A DNA stretch of 64,000 bases from DATFDN01 sp963756545 (GCA_963756545.1 CAVWNY010000008.1:682001-746000); one strand, 5' to 3'. Numbered from the stretch's first letter, positions 1 through 9,198 are shown. A program made the numbers and translations. Notes: generated by a model not told the origin, from the sequence alone.

Positions 1-545
1 GACGGCGGCTGCGGCGCATAGGTGACGGAGGTCGCCTCCAGCCGCCCCGCGCCCTGCCGGGCCGCGTTGCCCTCGGCGCGCAGCACGAGACCGTCCTGGG
101 TGACGCAGGCCTCGCCGGCGCCTTGTGGGCCGGTCAGCTTCCAGACGGTGCATTCATGACCATCCACGCTATCGGTGCCGGAGCGCGAAGCCGTCGCTCC
201 GGGCGGAATGGCGAAGCCGGGCACCAGGCTCGGATCGAGCGCCGCCTCCAAGACGACGCGGCGGGGCAGGATCAGCATCTCCATGCGCTGGCGCTTAAAG
301 TCGACCAGCGCCACCACGGGCTGCGTGTCGATCTCCACCCGCAGCGCATCGCCGCCCTCGCCCCAGGCCATGCGGATGGTGTGGGTCTGCGGCGCTCCGC
401 CGGCGTCAGGCGTTCCCTCGACCTGATAGACCACCGCGACGTCGCGTGTCGGGCGCAGGGGCGGCAGCGCGTCCGCCGCCCGCGCCGCGGGACATCCGGC
501 GGCCAGCATCAGCATGGCAACGCCGCCAAGAATCGGACCTTTCAC
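1..545 (-). CDS. Secreted hypothetical protein, 3' end beyond window
   Basis: The reading frame is open from a GTG at 543-545 to the window edge, about 181 residues so far. A GGAG ribosome-binding site lies about 7 bases upstream of the GTG; an in-frame ATG at 513-515 is the alternative start. The first 24 residues form a signal peptide: a basic start, a hydrophobic stretch and an ARAAD cleavage-like site. The rest is soluble, with beta-rich alternating hydrophobic residues and two cysteines (in HECTVW and EACVTQ), as in small periplasmic proteins of the DUF4412 or LolA-like fold. No family was firmly recognised. It follows the DUF4239 gene with an 80-base gap and may be the last gene of that leftward group. 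Secretion is well supported; function is unknown. Confidence 0.6.
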   Translation of the reverse strand, partial: MKGPILGGVAMLMLAAGCPAARAADALPPLRPTRDVAVVYQVEGTPDAGGAPQTHTIRMAWGEGGDALRVEIDTQPVVALVDFKRQRMEMLILPRRVVLEAALDPSLVPGFAIPPGATASRSGTDSVDGHECTVWKLTGPQGAGEACVTQDGLVLRAEGNAARQGAGRLEATSVTYAPQPP

Positions 546-625
546 ACCTGCTCCTTCACGACCGCGCCGGGACGCCATTTACCCGATCCTTGCCGCGAGC
601 GCGATGGGTCGACGTCGGGGCCGTG

Positions 626-1408
626 TCAGCGCGCGACGGGATCGGCAGCGATCAGGCGGTCCACCTTTACCAGCGTGGCCTGGAAATCCGCGGGCGGCAG
701 GCGCAACGGGCCTTCGAACGGGTAATCGAGCAGGCTCACCGTGAGCAGCGCCAGGCTGAGCAGGGCCGCGAACACGGCGACGAAAGCGATCTGCGAGGCG
801 ATGTAGTCGATGCCGAACACGAACAGGAAGCCGATCAGCACCAGGGAAAACAGGCTCAGCAGGGACCAGATCAGCCCCGGAATCCCCAGCGTGAGCTGGA
901 ACAGTCGCGTCTCGCGCTGCTGGTGGGCCTGGGTCAACAACGAGATGATCTGTGGCTTCACCGCCGCGGCGGACTCGGTTGCCGACGGCAGACGGGCAGC
1001 CGTGGTCAGCATGGTTTCGAAAGAAACGTAGGCGGGCCGGTCGTTCTTGCGCAGGGCCATCGCCTTCCATTCAACCGTGATCACCGCCGTGATGTAATCG
1101 CGGATGGCGCGCTCCATCTGCTCGCGCGCGGGCGCGGGCAGGCTTTCGGCCAGGATCGCCGCGCCATGCAGGCTGCCGCACTCGCGGTTGATCGCTTCGG
1201 CGGCGGCGTTGTACTCGCTCCACGCCTCGTTGAACACGAAGGCCAGCAGCACCGCGAAGACCACGCCGAGTTGCAGGAACACCGCCGCGCCCATCTCGTG
1301 ATGGCGCCGCAGCGCATCGACGGGCACGGCCCGTCGCACCAGCCATGCCAGCAGGCCGGCGACGGTCGTCGCCCCGAGCACGACCACGGCCATTACCCAG
1401 TAGGGCAT
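626..1408 (-). CDS. DUF4239 (bestrophin-like) membrane protein
   Basis: A 260-residue protein with four predicted membrane helices, two near the N-terminus (residues about 2-25 and 45-65) and two near residues 178-225. Between them lies a polar domain with the EAWSEYNAAAEAINRE helix typical of DUF4239 proteins, whose fold resembles bestrophin channels. That family has no settled function; ion conduction is only suggested by the fold. The ATG start directly precedes the first hydrophobic helix. It lies 14 bases downstream of the enoyl-CoA hydratase stop on the same strand, so the two are probably co-transcribed. The family call rests on topology and conserved residues and was not checked against a database. 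Confidence 0.7.
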   Translation of the reverse strand: MPYWVMAVVVLGATTVAGLLAWLVRRAVPVDALRRHHEMGAAVFLQLGVVFAVLLAFVFNEAWSEYNAAAEAINRECGSLHGAAILAESLPAPAREQMERAIRDYITAVITVEWKAMALRKNDRPAYVSFETMLTTAARLPSATESAAAVKPQIISLLTQAHQQRETRLFQLTLGIPGLIWSLLSLFSLVLIGFLFVFGIDYIASQIAFVAVFAALLSLALLTVSLLDYPFEGPLRLPPADFQATLVKVDRLIAADPVAR

Positions 1409-1422
1409 GCCTTACACGCCCG

Positions 1423-2199
1423 TTATTGGCGCATCTTGCGCCGACGCATCGCATCGAGAAATTCCGCGATCATCCGCCGTGGCTCGTCGGTCCGCCAAGC
1501 TTGCGAGAAGGTCGCGATCCCGCGCTGCACCGCTTCGGCCGGCGGCACGTCCTCCCATGCCCGGATCAGCTCCTTCTGAAGCCTGACCGCCTGCGCGCCG
1601 GACGCCAGGATGGAGGCGAGCGCGCCCTCGATCGCCGAGTCCAGCGCCGGCCCGGGCGCGACCTCCTCCACCAATCCCCAGGCGAGCGCCTGAGCGGCGT
1701 CGATGGTTTCCCCGGTCAGCAGCAGCCGGCGCGTGCGGCCCCACCCGATGAGCGTCGGGAGCAGCGCCGCCTCGATCACGGAGGGCAGCCCGATCCGCAC
1801 CTCCGGCATCCCGAAGCGGGCCGCCTCGCTCGCCACCCGCAGATCGCAGCTCGCCGCGATCTCCAGCCCCAAGCCGAGCGCGTGGCCCTGGAGGCGTGCT
1901 ATGACCGGCACCGGCACACGGCGGAGCGCCTCGCAGGCGCGATGGGCGCGGGTGATGAAGACCCGCGCGGCCTCGGAGTCGGCCAGGCCAGCCATCTCCG
2001 TGATATCGGCCCCGCCGATGAAGGCACGCTCTCCCGCGCCGCGCAGCACCACGGCGCGCAACTCCGGCTCCCGCCCGACCGCCGCCGCCTGCGCCGCGAG
2101 GGCCTCCAGCGTCGCGCTGTCGAGCGCGTTCAGTTTCGCCTGCCGATCCACCGTGATCGTTGCCACCCCCCGCTCGTCGCGTTCCGTCCGCACCGTCAT
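1423..2199 (-). CDS. Enoyl-CoA hydratase/isomerase family protein
   Basis: A 258-residue crotonase-fold protein. Family marks are the oxyanion-hole segment GAGERAFIGGADITEM (about residues 53-68) and the second segment LGLGLEIAASCDLRVAS. The Glu of the second active-site loop is present in GMPEVRIGLPS. Crotonases hydrate or isomerise acyl-CoA thioesters in beta-oxidation or organic-acid breakdown; the precise substrate cannot be read from sequence. The ATG at 2197-2199 was chosen because GGAGG stands 6-7 bases upstream and the protein then begins at the usual family N-terminus; a longer open frame upstream lacks family similarity. It is divergent from the lipoprotein gene and leads the DUF4239 gene. 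Confidence 0.85.
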   Translation of the reverse strand: MTVRTERDERGVATITVDRQAKLNALDSATLEALAAQAAAVGREPELRAVVLRGAGERAFIGGADITEMAGLADSEAARVFITRAHRACEALRRVPVPVIARLQGHALGLGLEIAASCDLRVASEAARFGMPEVRIGLPSVIEAALLPTLIGWGRTRRLLLTGETIDAAQALAWGLVEEVAPGPALDSAIEGALASILASGAQAVRLQKELIRAWEDVPPAEAVQRGIATFSQAWRTDEPRRMIAEFLDAMRRRKMRQ

Positions 2200-2357
2200 C
2201 ACCGTCCTCCGCGCCGATCGCCGGCTCCGAAACAACCGCGCCGCCGTTCGGCACGCGGTCGTGAAGGATCGCGCCGCGAACGGATCGTAACGCCGACAGT
2301 TTAGGCCGCCGATTCGAGCATTTCGATATCCGTGAACGTCCCGGAAGGTAAGGCGCA

Positions 2358-2639
2358 ATGACCCGAACCACGAAAATCCTGCTCGCGTTCGCCGGAGTGT
2401 CGCTCCTGACGGCGTGCGGCACGCGCCAGCCGGAGAGGGCTCAGGGCGGCGCGCTGACGGGCGCTGGCACCGGGGCCGCGGTCGGGGCGCTGGGAGGCCC
2501 GGTGGGCGCGGCCGCCGGTGCGGGCATCGGCGCGGCGGTCGGCGCGACAACGGGCGCGGTGACCACGCCAAATCAGATCAACCTAGGCAAACCGATCTAC
2601 AAGAACCCGGACGTGAACGTGGGCGGCTATCACCCGTAG
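2358..2639 (+). CDS. Small glycine-zipper lipoprotein
   Basis: A 93-residue protein with a lipoprotein signal: hydrophobic residues 8-18 end in the lipobox LLTAC, making Cys20 the expected lipidated residue. Residues about 30-68 form a glycine zipper of repeated GAG/GAA/GAAVGA units, predicted to give a tightly packed hairpin of two membrane helices, as in YMGG/OmpA-associated zipper proteins. The C-terminus is short and polar. Such proteins sit at the outer membrane and are often envelope-stress related. It is monocistronic, divergent from the enoyl-CoA hydratase, and ends at a strong hairpin. The fold call is solid; no specific function can be assigned. Confidence 0.75.
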   Translation: MTRTTKILLAFAGVSLLTACGTRQPERAQGGALTGAGTGAAVGALGGPVGAAAGAGIGAAVGATTGAVTTPNQINLGKPIYKNPDVNVGGYHP

Positions 2640-2657
2640 GTCGCGGCTCGACTTGCA

Positions 2658-2688
2658 TTGCCGGCCCCGGCGCGAGCGGGGCCGGCAA
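2658..2688. terminator. Bidirectional hairpin terminator
   Basis: An 11-bp perfect stem (TTGCCGGCCCC at 2658-2668 with GGGGCCGGCAA at 2678-2688) and a 9-base loop lies between two convergent genes, the lipoprotein and the CBS protein. There is no long U tract, but the position and stem strength suit a shared terminator. Confidence 0.7.
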
Positions 2689-2695
2689 GCGTCCG

Positions 2696-3106
2696 CTAGG
2701 CGGCGAGCGCGGCCTGCTCCTCGATCACATGAGCCCGCACGACGTCGGTCAGGCTGATCAGCCCGATCAACTCGCCCTCGTCCATCACCGGGAGCTGCCG
2801 GAGCCGGCCGGCGATCATCACCTGCATCGCCTCTGACAGTGTGGTGCGCGGTGTGGCGCTGCGGACGGCACGGGTGACGAGTTGCCCCGCCGTCATCTCC
2901 AGCGTGCGCGCCCCATTGGCCGCCAATCCCTCGACAATGTCGTGCTCGGCAACGATGCCGAGCAGTTGGCCGATGCGATCGACCACCAGCGCGGCCTCGG
3001 CCCGCTCCGCCGAGAGGACCCGCGCGACGTCGTGGATCAAATCCGTGGGCGCGACGACCGCCACCTGAAACGCCTTGCGGCTCAGGATCGTGGCAACTGT
3101 CATCAT
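2696..3106 (-). CDS. CBS-pair domain protein
   Basis: A 136-residue protein made of two CBS motifs and nothing else. The first (about residues 8-60) ends with LLGIVAEHDIVEG and the second (about 75-130) with LIGLISLTDVVRAHV, both typical CBS signatures. Stand-alone CBS pairs bind adenine nucleotides and act as energy-state sensors or interaction modules. Two tandem ATGs (3101-3106) share one GGAG site, so the start is uncertain by one residue. It is the last gene of the leftward run, 83 bases after the outer-membrane channel gene. Its partner is unknown. Confidence 0.8.
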   Translation of the reverse strand: MMTVATILSRKAFQVAVVAPTDLIHDVARVLSAERAEAALVVDRIGQLLGIVAEHDIVEGLAANGARTLEMTAGQLVTRAVRSATPRTTLSEAMQVMIAGRLRQLPVMDEGELIGLISLTDVVRAHVIEEQAALAA

Positions 3107-3189
3107 GCGTCTGCTCCGCCGTCTCGAACGCCTCGGCCGGTGCCGTGCGCGTGATTGGAGACAAGAGCGGGCGTGCGCCGCACAACAAC

Positions 3190-4698
3190 TCACGATTTCG
3201 TGTTGCGCTCCGCGTACTGCCAGCCGCCGCCGAGCGCCTTGTAAAGCGCGACGAGGTCCGTCGAGACGTTGGTCGTGCTTGTCGCAAGCTGCTGCTCGGA
3301 GCCGAGGAGGCTGCGTTGCGCGTCCAGCACTTCCAGGAAATCGGACACGCCCTGCTCGTACCGGCTGCGCGCGAGACCCAACGCCCGGCGGTTCTGCGCC
3401 ACCGCGCCTACCAGTTCCCCACGCCGCCGCTGTTCGTCGCGGAAAGCGGCCAATGCATTGTCCACCTCGGTCCATGCCGACAGCACGATCCGCTGGAAGT
3501 TGATCGCCGCCTCCCGCTGCGCCGCTTCGCGCAGCTTCAGGGTGTAGCGCAGGCGCCCGCCCTGGAAGATCGGGACATTGATGCCGGGACCGGCCGCGTA
3601 CTGCCGCGCATCCCACTTGAAGAGGTTAGCAAATTGCAACGCTTGCAGGCCGAAGCTCGCCGACAACGTGACGGATGGGTAAAAATCCGCCGTGGCGACG
3701 CCGATGTCGGCCGTCGCCGCATGAAGCTGCGCCTCCGCCTGGCGGATGTCGGGGCGGCGACGGAGGAGCTCCGAGGGAACGCCGACCGGAACGCGCGGCG
3801 GCGCGGGGGGCACCGCGCGGGGTCGACCGAGTTGCGCGGCAAGCGCGCCGGGCGGCTGCCCGAGCAGCAGCCCGAGGGCGTTGACCAGCTCGCGCTGCTG
3901 CGCCTCCAGGGCCGGGATCTGCGCCGCCGTAATGCGCACCTGCGCCGACGCGTTCGCGACATCGAGGTCCGAGGTCACGCCCGCCTGGGCGCGCTGGCGG
4001 GTCAGATCCAGGCTTTGCTCCGCCGTGTGCAGGTTGTCGCGCGCGATGCGAAGCTGCTCCTGCGTGCCGCGCAACGTCACGTAGTCGCGGGCCACCTCGG
4101 CCAGCGCCGACAGAAGCGCCGCGCGGCGCGCCCAATCGGCCGCCTCGACGGAGGCGCCGGCCAATTCCAGGGACCGCCGGACGCGCCCCCAGATATCGGG
4201 TTCCCAGGAGGCATCGAAGCCGTATTGGAAGATGTCGAGGGGCGGCAGATTGGGCGGCGTGCTTGGGCCGCCGGCGCTGTTGCCGGGAGCGCCATTGGCT
4301 CCCATGCCCACCGCGCTGCTTCCAAGTGTCGAGAAGACGCCGAGGTTGGAGGGCTTCTCCCGTTGATAGGATCCGTTCGCGTTGAACACCGGATAGACCG
4401 ATGCTCCGGTGACACCGAGCGCGGCGCGCGACTGCAGCACGCGCTCGGCCGCCGCCCGGACGTCGAGATTCGATCCGGCGACGCTCCGCTCCAGCGCGGT
4501 CAGCTTCCGCTCGCGAAAGATCGCCCACCAATCGGGCTCGACCCGCGCGGCGATCGGCACCGAGGGCACCGAGGCGCGCCCCGCCCTACCGGCGAACCAG
4601 GTGGAAGGCGCGGTCCAGCGCGGCGCCTGGAAATTTGGCCCGACCGTGCAGCCATTCAGGAGCAGCGCAACGGCCGCGCCGAACATCGGCTTTCGCAT
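3190..4698 (-). CDS. NodT/OprM-family outer-membrane efflux lipoprotein
   Basis: A 502-residue outer-membrane factor of the TolC superfamily. The signal peptide ends in LLLNGC, so Cys17 is probably lipidated, as in OprM/NodT proteins. Two long alpha-helical repeats (about residues 55-250 and 260-480) carry the family marks TVGPNFQ, PDIWGRVRRSLE, LLRRRPDIRQAE and the C-terminal RYEQGVSDFLEVLDAQRSLL. It should form the exit duct of a tripartite RND or MFS pump. The ATG at 4696-4698 has GGGAG 6 bases upstream and gives the best lipoprotein signal. No pump genes adjoin it; an adaptor and RND pump lie at 59-63 kb, and a link is only possible. It starts 19 bases after the histidine kinase stop. Confidence 0.88.
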   Translation of the reverse strand: MRKPMFGAAVALLLNGCTVGPNFQAPRWTAPSTWFAGRAGRASVPSVPIAARVEPDWWAIFRERKLTALERSVAGSNLDVRAAAERVLQSRAALGVTGASVYPVFNANGSYQREKPSNLGVFSTLGSSAVGMGANGAPGNSAGGPSTPPNLPPLDIFQYGFDASWEPDIWGRVRRSLELAGASVEAADWARRAALLSALAEVARDYVTLRGTQEQLRIARDNLHTAEQSLDLTRQRAQAGVTSDLDVANASAQVRITAAQIPALEAQQRELVNALGLLLGQPPGALAAQLGRPRAVPPAPPRVPVGVPSELLRRRPDIRQAEAQLHAATADIGVATADFYPSVTLSASFGLQALQFANLFKWDARQYAAGPGINVPIFQGGRLRYTLKLREAAQREAAINFQRIVLSAWTEVDNALAAFRDEQRRRGELVGAVAQNRRALGLARSRYEQGVSDFLEVLDAQRSLLGSEQQLATSTTNVSTDLVALYKALGGGWQYAERNTKS

Positions 4699-4717
4699 CC
4701 TCGCTCCCGTTTCGGCA

Positions 4718-6388
4718 TCACACCCCATCCCGTGCGAGCACCGCGCGGAGGGCACGGGCCAGCGAGGCGGGTTGGAACGGCTTGCCGATGAAGGCGAACT
4801 CCTCCGCCCCGCGGCCGACTGCCCCGGCGGCGTAGCCGGAGGTCAGCAGCACCCGGAGATTCGGCCGAAACCGCCGCGCCGCGATGGCGAGATCGGGGCC
4901 GCTCAGCCCGCCGGGCATGACCACGTCGCTCAGCAGCAGGTCCACCTCCGCGCCGGCGCGCAGCGCCGTCAGCGCCTCCAGCCCGTCGCGCGCCGCCAGA
5001 ACCGCATGACCGAGCGCCTCCAGCAACGCGACCCCGGATTCGCGCACCTCATCGTTGTCCTCGACGAGCAGGATGCGCGCGGGGGGGCTGTCCGCGGCGA
5101 TGGCTTCCTCGGGTGGGGTCGGCTCGGGCCCCGCCGCTTGCGGACGGGGCGCGTCCTCACGCGGCAGGAACAGGCTGACGGTGGTGCCGGCGTCGGCGGC
5201 GGTCGCGATGCGGATGGCGCCGCCCGACTGCGTGACGAACCCATGCACCATCGACAGGCCGAGGCCCGAGCCCTTTCCCACCGCCTTCGTGGTGAAAAAC
5301 GGCTCGAACGCGCGCGCCAGGACCGACGGCGACATCCCCGGCCCCGTGTCGCTGACGCGCACGACGACATACGCGCCCGCCGGCAGGTCCGGTGCCGCCT
5401 CGGAGGGGGCGATGCTAAGATTCTCCGCGCCGATCGTTACGCACCCGCCGCTTCCCATCGCGTCGCGGGCATTCACTGCCAGGTTCATCACCGCGGTCTG
5501 GAACTGCGCGGCGTCCACCTTGGTCATCCACAGATCGGGCGCGCTCTCGACGATCAGCTCGACCTCCTCGCCGACTGCCCGGCGCAGCAGCATCGCCGTC
5601 TCGGTCAGCAGGGCGCCGATATCGACCACCGACGGGTCCAGCCGCTGCTTGCGCGAGAACGCCAGCAATTGCGCCGTCAGCTCCGCTCCGCGCGTGGCCG
5701 CCCGCAGTGCCGTCGCGGCCAGCTTCTGGACCCGGTCCTCGGAGGAACGGCGCTGGATCAGTTCGAGACTGGAGATGACCGCCGTCAGTAGATTATTGAA
5801 ATCGTGCGCGACCCCGCCGGTCAGGTGGCCCACCGCCTCCATCTTCAGCGCCTGACGAAGCTGCTCCTCCAGTTCGGTCCGCTCCGTCAGGTCGCGGGCG
5901 GTGGAGATGATCAGGGGATCGGGGTCGGCGTCGTCCGTCACCAGGACAAACACGACGTCGATCACGCTCGTCCGGCCGGCGAGGGTGCGGCGCGCCTGAT
6001 ACCGCTGCGGGCGGCCGGTGCGGACAACCTCGCGAAGGTGATGCGCGGGCAGCACGGCCTGCTCGGCGCCGAGCACCTCTTCCAGGCGGCGGCCCTGGAC
6101 GTCCGCGCGCGATAGCCCGTAGGCCGCCGCGCAGGCGGGATTGAGATCGACGTAGCGGAAGCCGCCCTCGGCGTCGCGGCGGAACACGCTGAGCCAGTCG
6201 AGCGAATTGTCGAAAAACGCCTGCATCCGCACCCGGCCCGCGACGAGCTGGCGGCCGCGGGCATCCGCCTCCAGTTCAAATTGCTCGTTTCGCGCGCGTA
6301 GCCGCTCCTCGCTGGCGCGGTGGCAATCCAGCCCATCCGTCGCGCACGGACCGCTTTGGCCGGGCTCGGCTGGTTCCGGCAGGTCCAT
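4718..6388 (-). CDS. PAS hybrid histidine kinase with receiver domain
   Basis: About 556 residues: a short N-terminus with a heptad-like helix, a PAS domain (about 52-170), a histidine-kinase dimerisation domain with His195 in GGVAHDFNNLLTAV, an ATPase domain with NLAVNARDAM (N box), DTGPGM (G1) and GKGSGLGLSMV (G2), then a C-terminal receiver (about 435-550) with the phospho-acceptor Asp in LLSDVVMPG and the conserved Lys in FIGKPF. There are no membrane helices, so it is cytoplasmic. The ATG at 6386-6388 has GGAG upstream. A GTG at 6494-6496 overlaps the Enzyme I stop as GTGA and could be used by coupling, adding 36 residues without domain similarity. No separate response regulator is adjacent; the output partner is unknown. 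Confidence 0.85.
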   Translation of the reverse strand: MDLPEPAEPGQSGPCATDGLDCHRASEERLRARNEQFELEADARGRQLVAGRVRMQAFFDNSLDWLSVFRRDAEGGFRYVDLNPACAAAYGLSRADVQGRRLEEVLGAEQAVLPAHHLREVVRTGRPQRYQARRTLAGRTSVIDVVFVLVTDDADPDPLIISTARDLTERTELEEQLRQALKMEAVGHLTGGVAHDFNNLLTAVISSLELIQRRSSEDRVQKLAATALRAATRGAELTAQLLAFSRKQRLDPSVVDIGALLTETAMLLRRAVGEEVELIVESAPDLWMTKVDAAQFQTAVMNLAVNARDAMGSGGCVTIGAENLSIAPSEAAPDLPAGAYVVVRVSDTGPGMSPSVLARAFEPFFTTKAVGKGSGLGLSMVHGFVTQSGGAIRIATAADAGTTVSLFLPREDAPRPQAAGPEPTPPEEAIAADSPPARILLVEDNDEVRESGVALLEALGHAVLAARDGLEALTALRAGAEVDLLLSDVVMPGGLSGPDLAIAARRFRPNLRVLLTSGYAAGAVGRGAEEFAFIGKPFQPASLARALRAVLARDGV

Positions 6389-6492
6389 CGACGTGCTCCG
6401 GGCCGCGCGGCGAACAAGGCGACCCTGCCCTGTCAGCGACCCGAAGATCATATTGAAAGCGGGCCGGAAAAGCGAAGCCCGTAATGCGAACT

Positions 6493-8379
6493 TCACGTTG
6501 ATTGGGTTCCGAGCCTCGAAGGTGGCGAGGCCGGCCTGAGCCCCGCCTCGACCAGTTCGCGGATGCGAGCCGGGTCTGACTGCTCCATCACCCGACGCGC
6601 GAAGCGGGCGCAGACGTCGATGCTCGCCGCGCGCACCGCCTGCTTCACGCGCGGCACCGCGCCGGCGTTCATGCTGAAGCTCCGCAGCCCAAGTCCCAGA
6701 AGCAGCGGGGTCAGGCGCGGGTCGGCCGCCATCTCGCCGCAGACCGAGACCGCCATGCGCATCCGCAGCGCCGCCTCGGTGGCGAACTGCACCAGGCGCA
6801 GCACCGCCGGATGCAGCGGGTCATACAGGTCCGCGACCGCGCTCTCGCCACGATCGACGGCGAGCGTGTAGGCGGTCAGGTCGTTGGTCCCGATCGCGAA
6901 GAAGTCGGACTCCAGGGCCAGCGCGTCGGCCGCCAGCGCCGCGCCGGGCGTCTCGATCATGATGCCGAGCGGGGGCAGCTTCTCGGGCAGGCGCTCGCCA
7001 CGCCGGCGCAGCCGCCGTGCCACGCGCTCGTAGATCTCGCGGGCGCCGCGCACCTCGGCCACCGTCGTCACCATCGGCAGCATCACCCGCACCGGTCCCG
7101 ACGCAGCGGCGCGCAGGATCGCGGCGAACTGCGTCTCCAGCAGCTCCGGCCGGCGCAGCAGCAGACGGATGCCGCGCAGGCCGAGTGCGGGGTTGGCGTC
7201 GGCGACGTCGGGAACCACGCCTTCGGCGGCGAGCGCGTCGATGTCCTTCTCGCCGCCCCAGTCGAGCACCCGCACGGTCACCGGCGCGCCGCCCATCGCC
7301 TCCACGATCGCGCGGTAGCTCTCGGTCTGGGTGTCCTCGTCGGGCACCGTCTCGCGGTTCATGAACAGGAACTCGGTTCGCAGCAGCCCGATCCCGAGCG
7401 CGCCCGATTGCTGGATCAGCGGCAGTTCGAGCGGCAGCTCCATGTTCGCCTGCAACTCGACGGCTTCGCCGTCCTGCGTCTCGGCGGGCAGGCGCCGCAG
7501 GCGGCCGAATCGCTGCCGCTCGCGGGCGAAGGCCGCGACGCCGCGACGGGCCGACGCCAGCGTGGCGGCGCCGGGATTGAGCGTCACCGCCCCGCTCCGG
7601 CCGTCGATCACCGCAGTATCGCCCGGGCAAATCGCGTGCGCCAGGCCCGAAACGCCGAGCACGGCGGGAACCCCGAGCGCGCGCAGCATCACCGCGGTGT
7701 GGCCCTCCGCCCCGCCCTCCTCGGTGGCCACCCCGGCCAGCCGGGCCGGGTCGAGCAGCGCGGCATCGGCCGGGCGCAGAACCTCGGCGATCAGGATGGC
7801 GCCATCGGGCAGGTCGGCGAAGCTGCGGAACGGCGCGCGGATCAGGTTGCGGACGAGCCGGCGGGCGATCTCGCGGATCTCGTCTGCGCGGCGCTGCAAG
7901 CTCGCGCGATCCTCGCCGGGCATGCCCGGCTCGGCCTGCGCCAGGATTGCCCCGGCGATCGCCTCGGCCTCGTCCGCCACGGCGCTCTCGGCGGAGCGGA
8001 GCTGTTCGGTGATGCGCCGCCGCGCCGCGCGGATCAGCCGGGAATCGCCCAGCATCCGCAGATACGCCTCGATCAGCGGCGCCAGCTCGGCCTGGCTGTC
8101 CTCGGGCAGCACGGCGAGCCGGGCCTGAAGCTTGTGGAGCTGGCGGCGCGACTGCGCGATCGCCGCTTCCAGCCGAATCGTCTCGGCCGGAATCTCCTCC
8201 GCGCCGACGCCGAAGCGGGTAATCACGGGGATCGGTTCGACGGCGGTGAAAACATGGCCGATCGCCACGCCCGGCGAGACCGGGATGCCCGCGAACACGG
8301 TCTCCCCCTGCTCGGAGGCGTGCAGCACGCGCGAGGGCAGGCGTTTATGCTGGGGCGGCGGCGGCTCAGCCTTGCTCAT
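6493..8379 (-). CDS. ptsI: Phosphoenolpyruvate-protein phosphotransferase (Enzyme I)
   Basis: A 628-residue Enzyme I of the PTS. It takes phosphate from phosphoenolpyruvate onto a histidine and passes it to HPr. The N-terminal HPr-binding domain covers about residues 20-150, and the phosphohistidine lies in GGAEGHTAVMLRA. The C-terminal PEP-binding barrel shows FLFMNRE, PMVTTVAEVRGAREIYE, GIMIETPGAALAAD and FAIGTNDLTAYTLAVDR, with Cys in SVCGEMA near the end. The protein is about 50 residues longer than E. coli EI, mostly N-terminal. The ATG at 8377-8379 overlaps the end of the HPr gene by 14 bases. With no GAF domain, this is the EI rather than the EI-Ntr (PtsP) form. Confidence 0.9.
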   Translation of the reverse strand: MSKAEPPPPQHKRLPSRVLHASEQGETVFAGIPVSPGVAIGHVFTAVEPIPVITRFGVGAEEIPAETIRLEAAIAQSRRQLHKLQARLAVLPEDSQAELAPLIEAYLRMLGDSRLIRAARRRITEQLRSAESAVADEAEAIAGAILAQAEPGMPGEDRASLQRRADEIREIARRLVRNLIRAPFRSFADLPDGAILIAEVLRPADAALLDPARLAGVATEEGGAEGHTAVMLRALGVPAVLGVSGLAHAICPGDTAVIDGRSGAVTLNPGAATLASARRGVAAFARERQRFGRLRRLPAETQDGEAVELQANMELPLELPLIQQSGALGIGLLRTEFLFMNRETVPDEDTQTESYRAIVEAMGGAPVTVRVLDWGGEKDIDALAAEGVVPDVADANPALGLRGIRLLLRRPELLETQFAAILRAAASGPVRVMLPMVTTVAEVRGAREIYERVARRLRRRGERLPEKLPPLGIMIETPGAALAADALALESDFFAIGTNDLTAYTLAVDRGESAVADLYDPLHPAVLRLVQFATEAALRMRMAVSVCGEMAADPRLTPLLLGLGLRSFSMNAGAVPRVKQAVRAASIDVCARFARRVMEQSDPARIRELVEAGLRPASPPSRLGTQST

Positions 8380-8692
8380 TGAAGCCGAACTCGACCAGCG
8401 CGACCAGGGCGTCCAGCGCCTCGCGCGCATCCCAGCCCTCGGCGCGCAGTTCGATGGCGGCGCCCTGTCCGGCGCCGAGCATCATCAGCCCCATGATGGA
8501 CCGGGCCGACACGCTCTGGCCGTCGCGCAGGACATCGACGGCCGCGCCGAACCGCTCGGCGAGCGTCACGAACTTGGCGGCGGCCCGTGCGTGCAAACCA
8601 CGCTTGTTCGGGATGCTGACGATGCGGCTGAGGACGGGCGTGCCGGCCGGGCCGGCGTCGTCGGCCGCCGGGCGCGGCCCCTCCTCGCTCAT
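8366..8692 (-). CDS. ptsH: HPr phosphocarrier protein
   Basis: A 108-residue HPr. The active histidine is in NKRGLHARAAAKFV. The regulatory serine region is SARSIMGLMMLGAGQG, so the residue that HPr kinase modifies is also kept. About 20 extra polar residues precede the HPr fold. It relays phosphate from Enzyme I to the EIIA protein encoded just upstream. The ATG at 8690-8692 follows GAGG by 11 bases; a TTG two codons earlier is less likely. The gene starts 24 bases after the EIIA stop and overlaps Enzyme I by 14 bases, supporting one transcript. Confidence 0.92.
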   Translation of the reverse strand: MSEEGPRPAADDAGPAGTPVLSRIVSIPNKRGLHARAAAKFVTLAERFGAAVDVLRDGQSVSARSIMGLMMLGAGQGAAIELRAEGWDAREALDALVALVEFGFNEQG

Positions 8693-8716
8693 CGCCAACG
8701 CCTCATCCCCAATGCC

Positions 8717-9145
8717 TCATCCGCAGTTTCGCGTCCCGTTCACCTTGCAGCCGTGCAGGACGTGCGAGGCGGCGGCGATGTATTTGCGTCCCGCGGCCTC
8801 GGCGCAGTTCACCGCGTCGGCGAGCGGCTGGTTCGACCGCACCTTGGCCAGCTTGACCAGCATCGGCAGGTTCACGCCGGCGATCACCTCGACGCCCTTC
8901 CGCTCCATCATCGAGATGGCGAGGTTGGACGGCGTGCCGCCGAACATGTCGGTCAGCAGCACCACCCCATCGCCGGTATCGCACTCCTCGATGCACCGCT
9001 CGATGTCGGCGCGTCGGTTCTCCACGTCGTCGTCCGGCCCGATGCAGACCGTATCGACGTGCCGCTGGGTGCCGACCACGTGCTCCAAAGCGGCGCGGAG
9101 TTCCACCGCCAGGCGGCCGTGCGTCACAAGGACCATTCCTATCAT
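8717..9145 (-). CDS. PTS EIIA-Man-type protein
   Basis: A 142-residue EIIA domain of the mannose PTS family. The phosphorylated histidine is in MVLVTHGRLA near the N-terminus, and LLTDMFGGTPSNLA is the second family motif. In alphaproteobacteria such lone EIIA proteins are regulatory rather than sugar-transporting. The start MIGMVLVTHG is the usual family N-terminus, so the ATG at 9143-9145 was chosen; an ATG at 9182-9184, only 14 bases after the RapZ stop, would add 13 residues. Neither has a strong ribosome-binding site. No EIIB, EIIC or EIID gene lies in the window. Confidence 0.88.
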   Translation of the reverse strand: MIGMVLVTHGRLAVELRAALEHVVGTQRHVDTVCIGPDDDVENRRADIERCIEECDTGDGVVLLTDMFGGTPSNLAISMMERKGVEVIAGVNLPMLVKLAKVRSNQPLADAVNCAEAAGRKYIAAASHVLHGCKVNGTRNCG

Positions 9146-9198
9146 GGCGCGCGCAGCGAGGCCTTGCGCGAATACTGAGGACATATCATGGGGTGCTC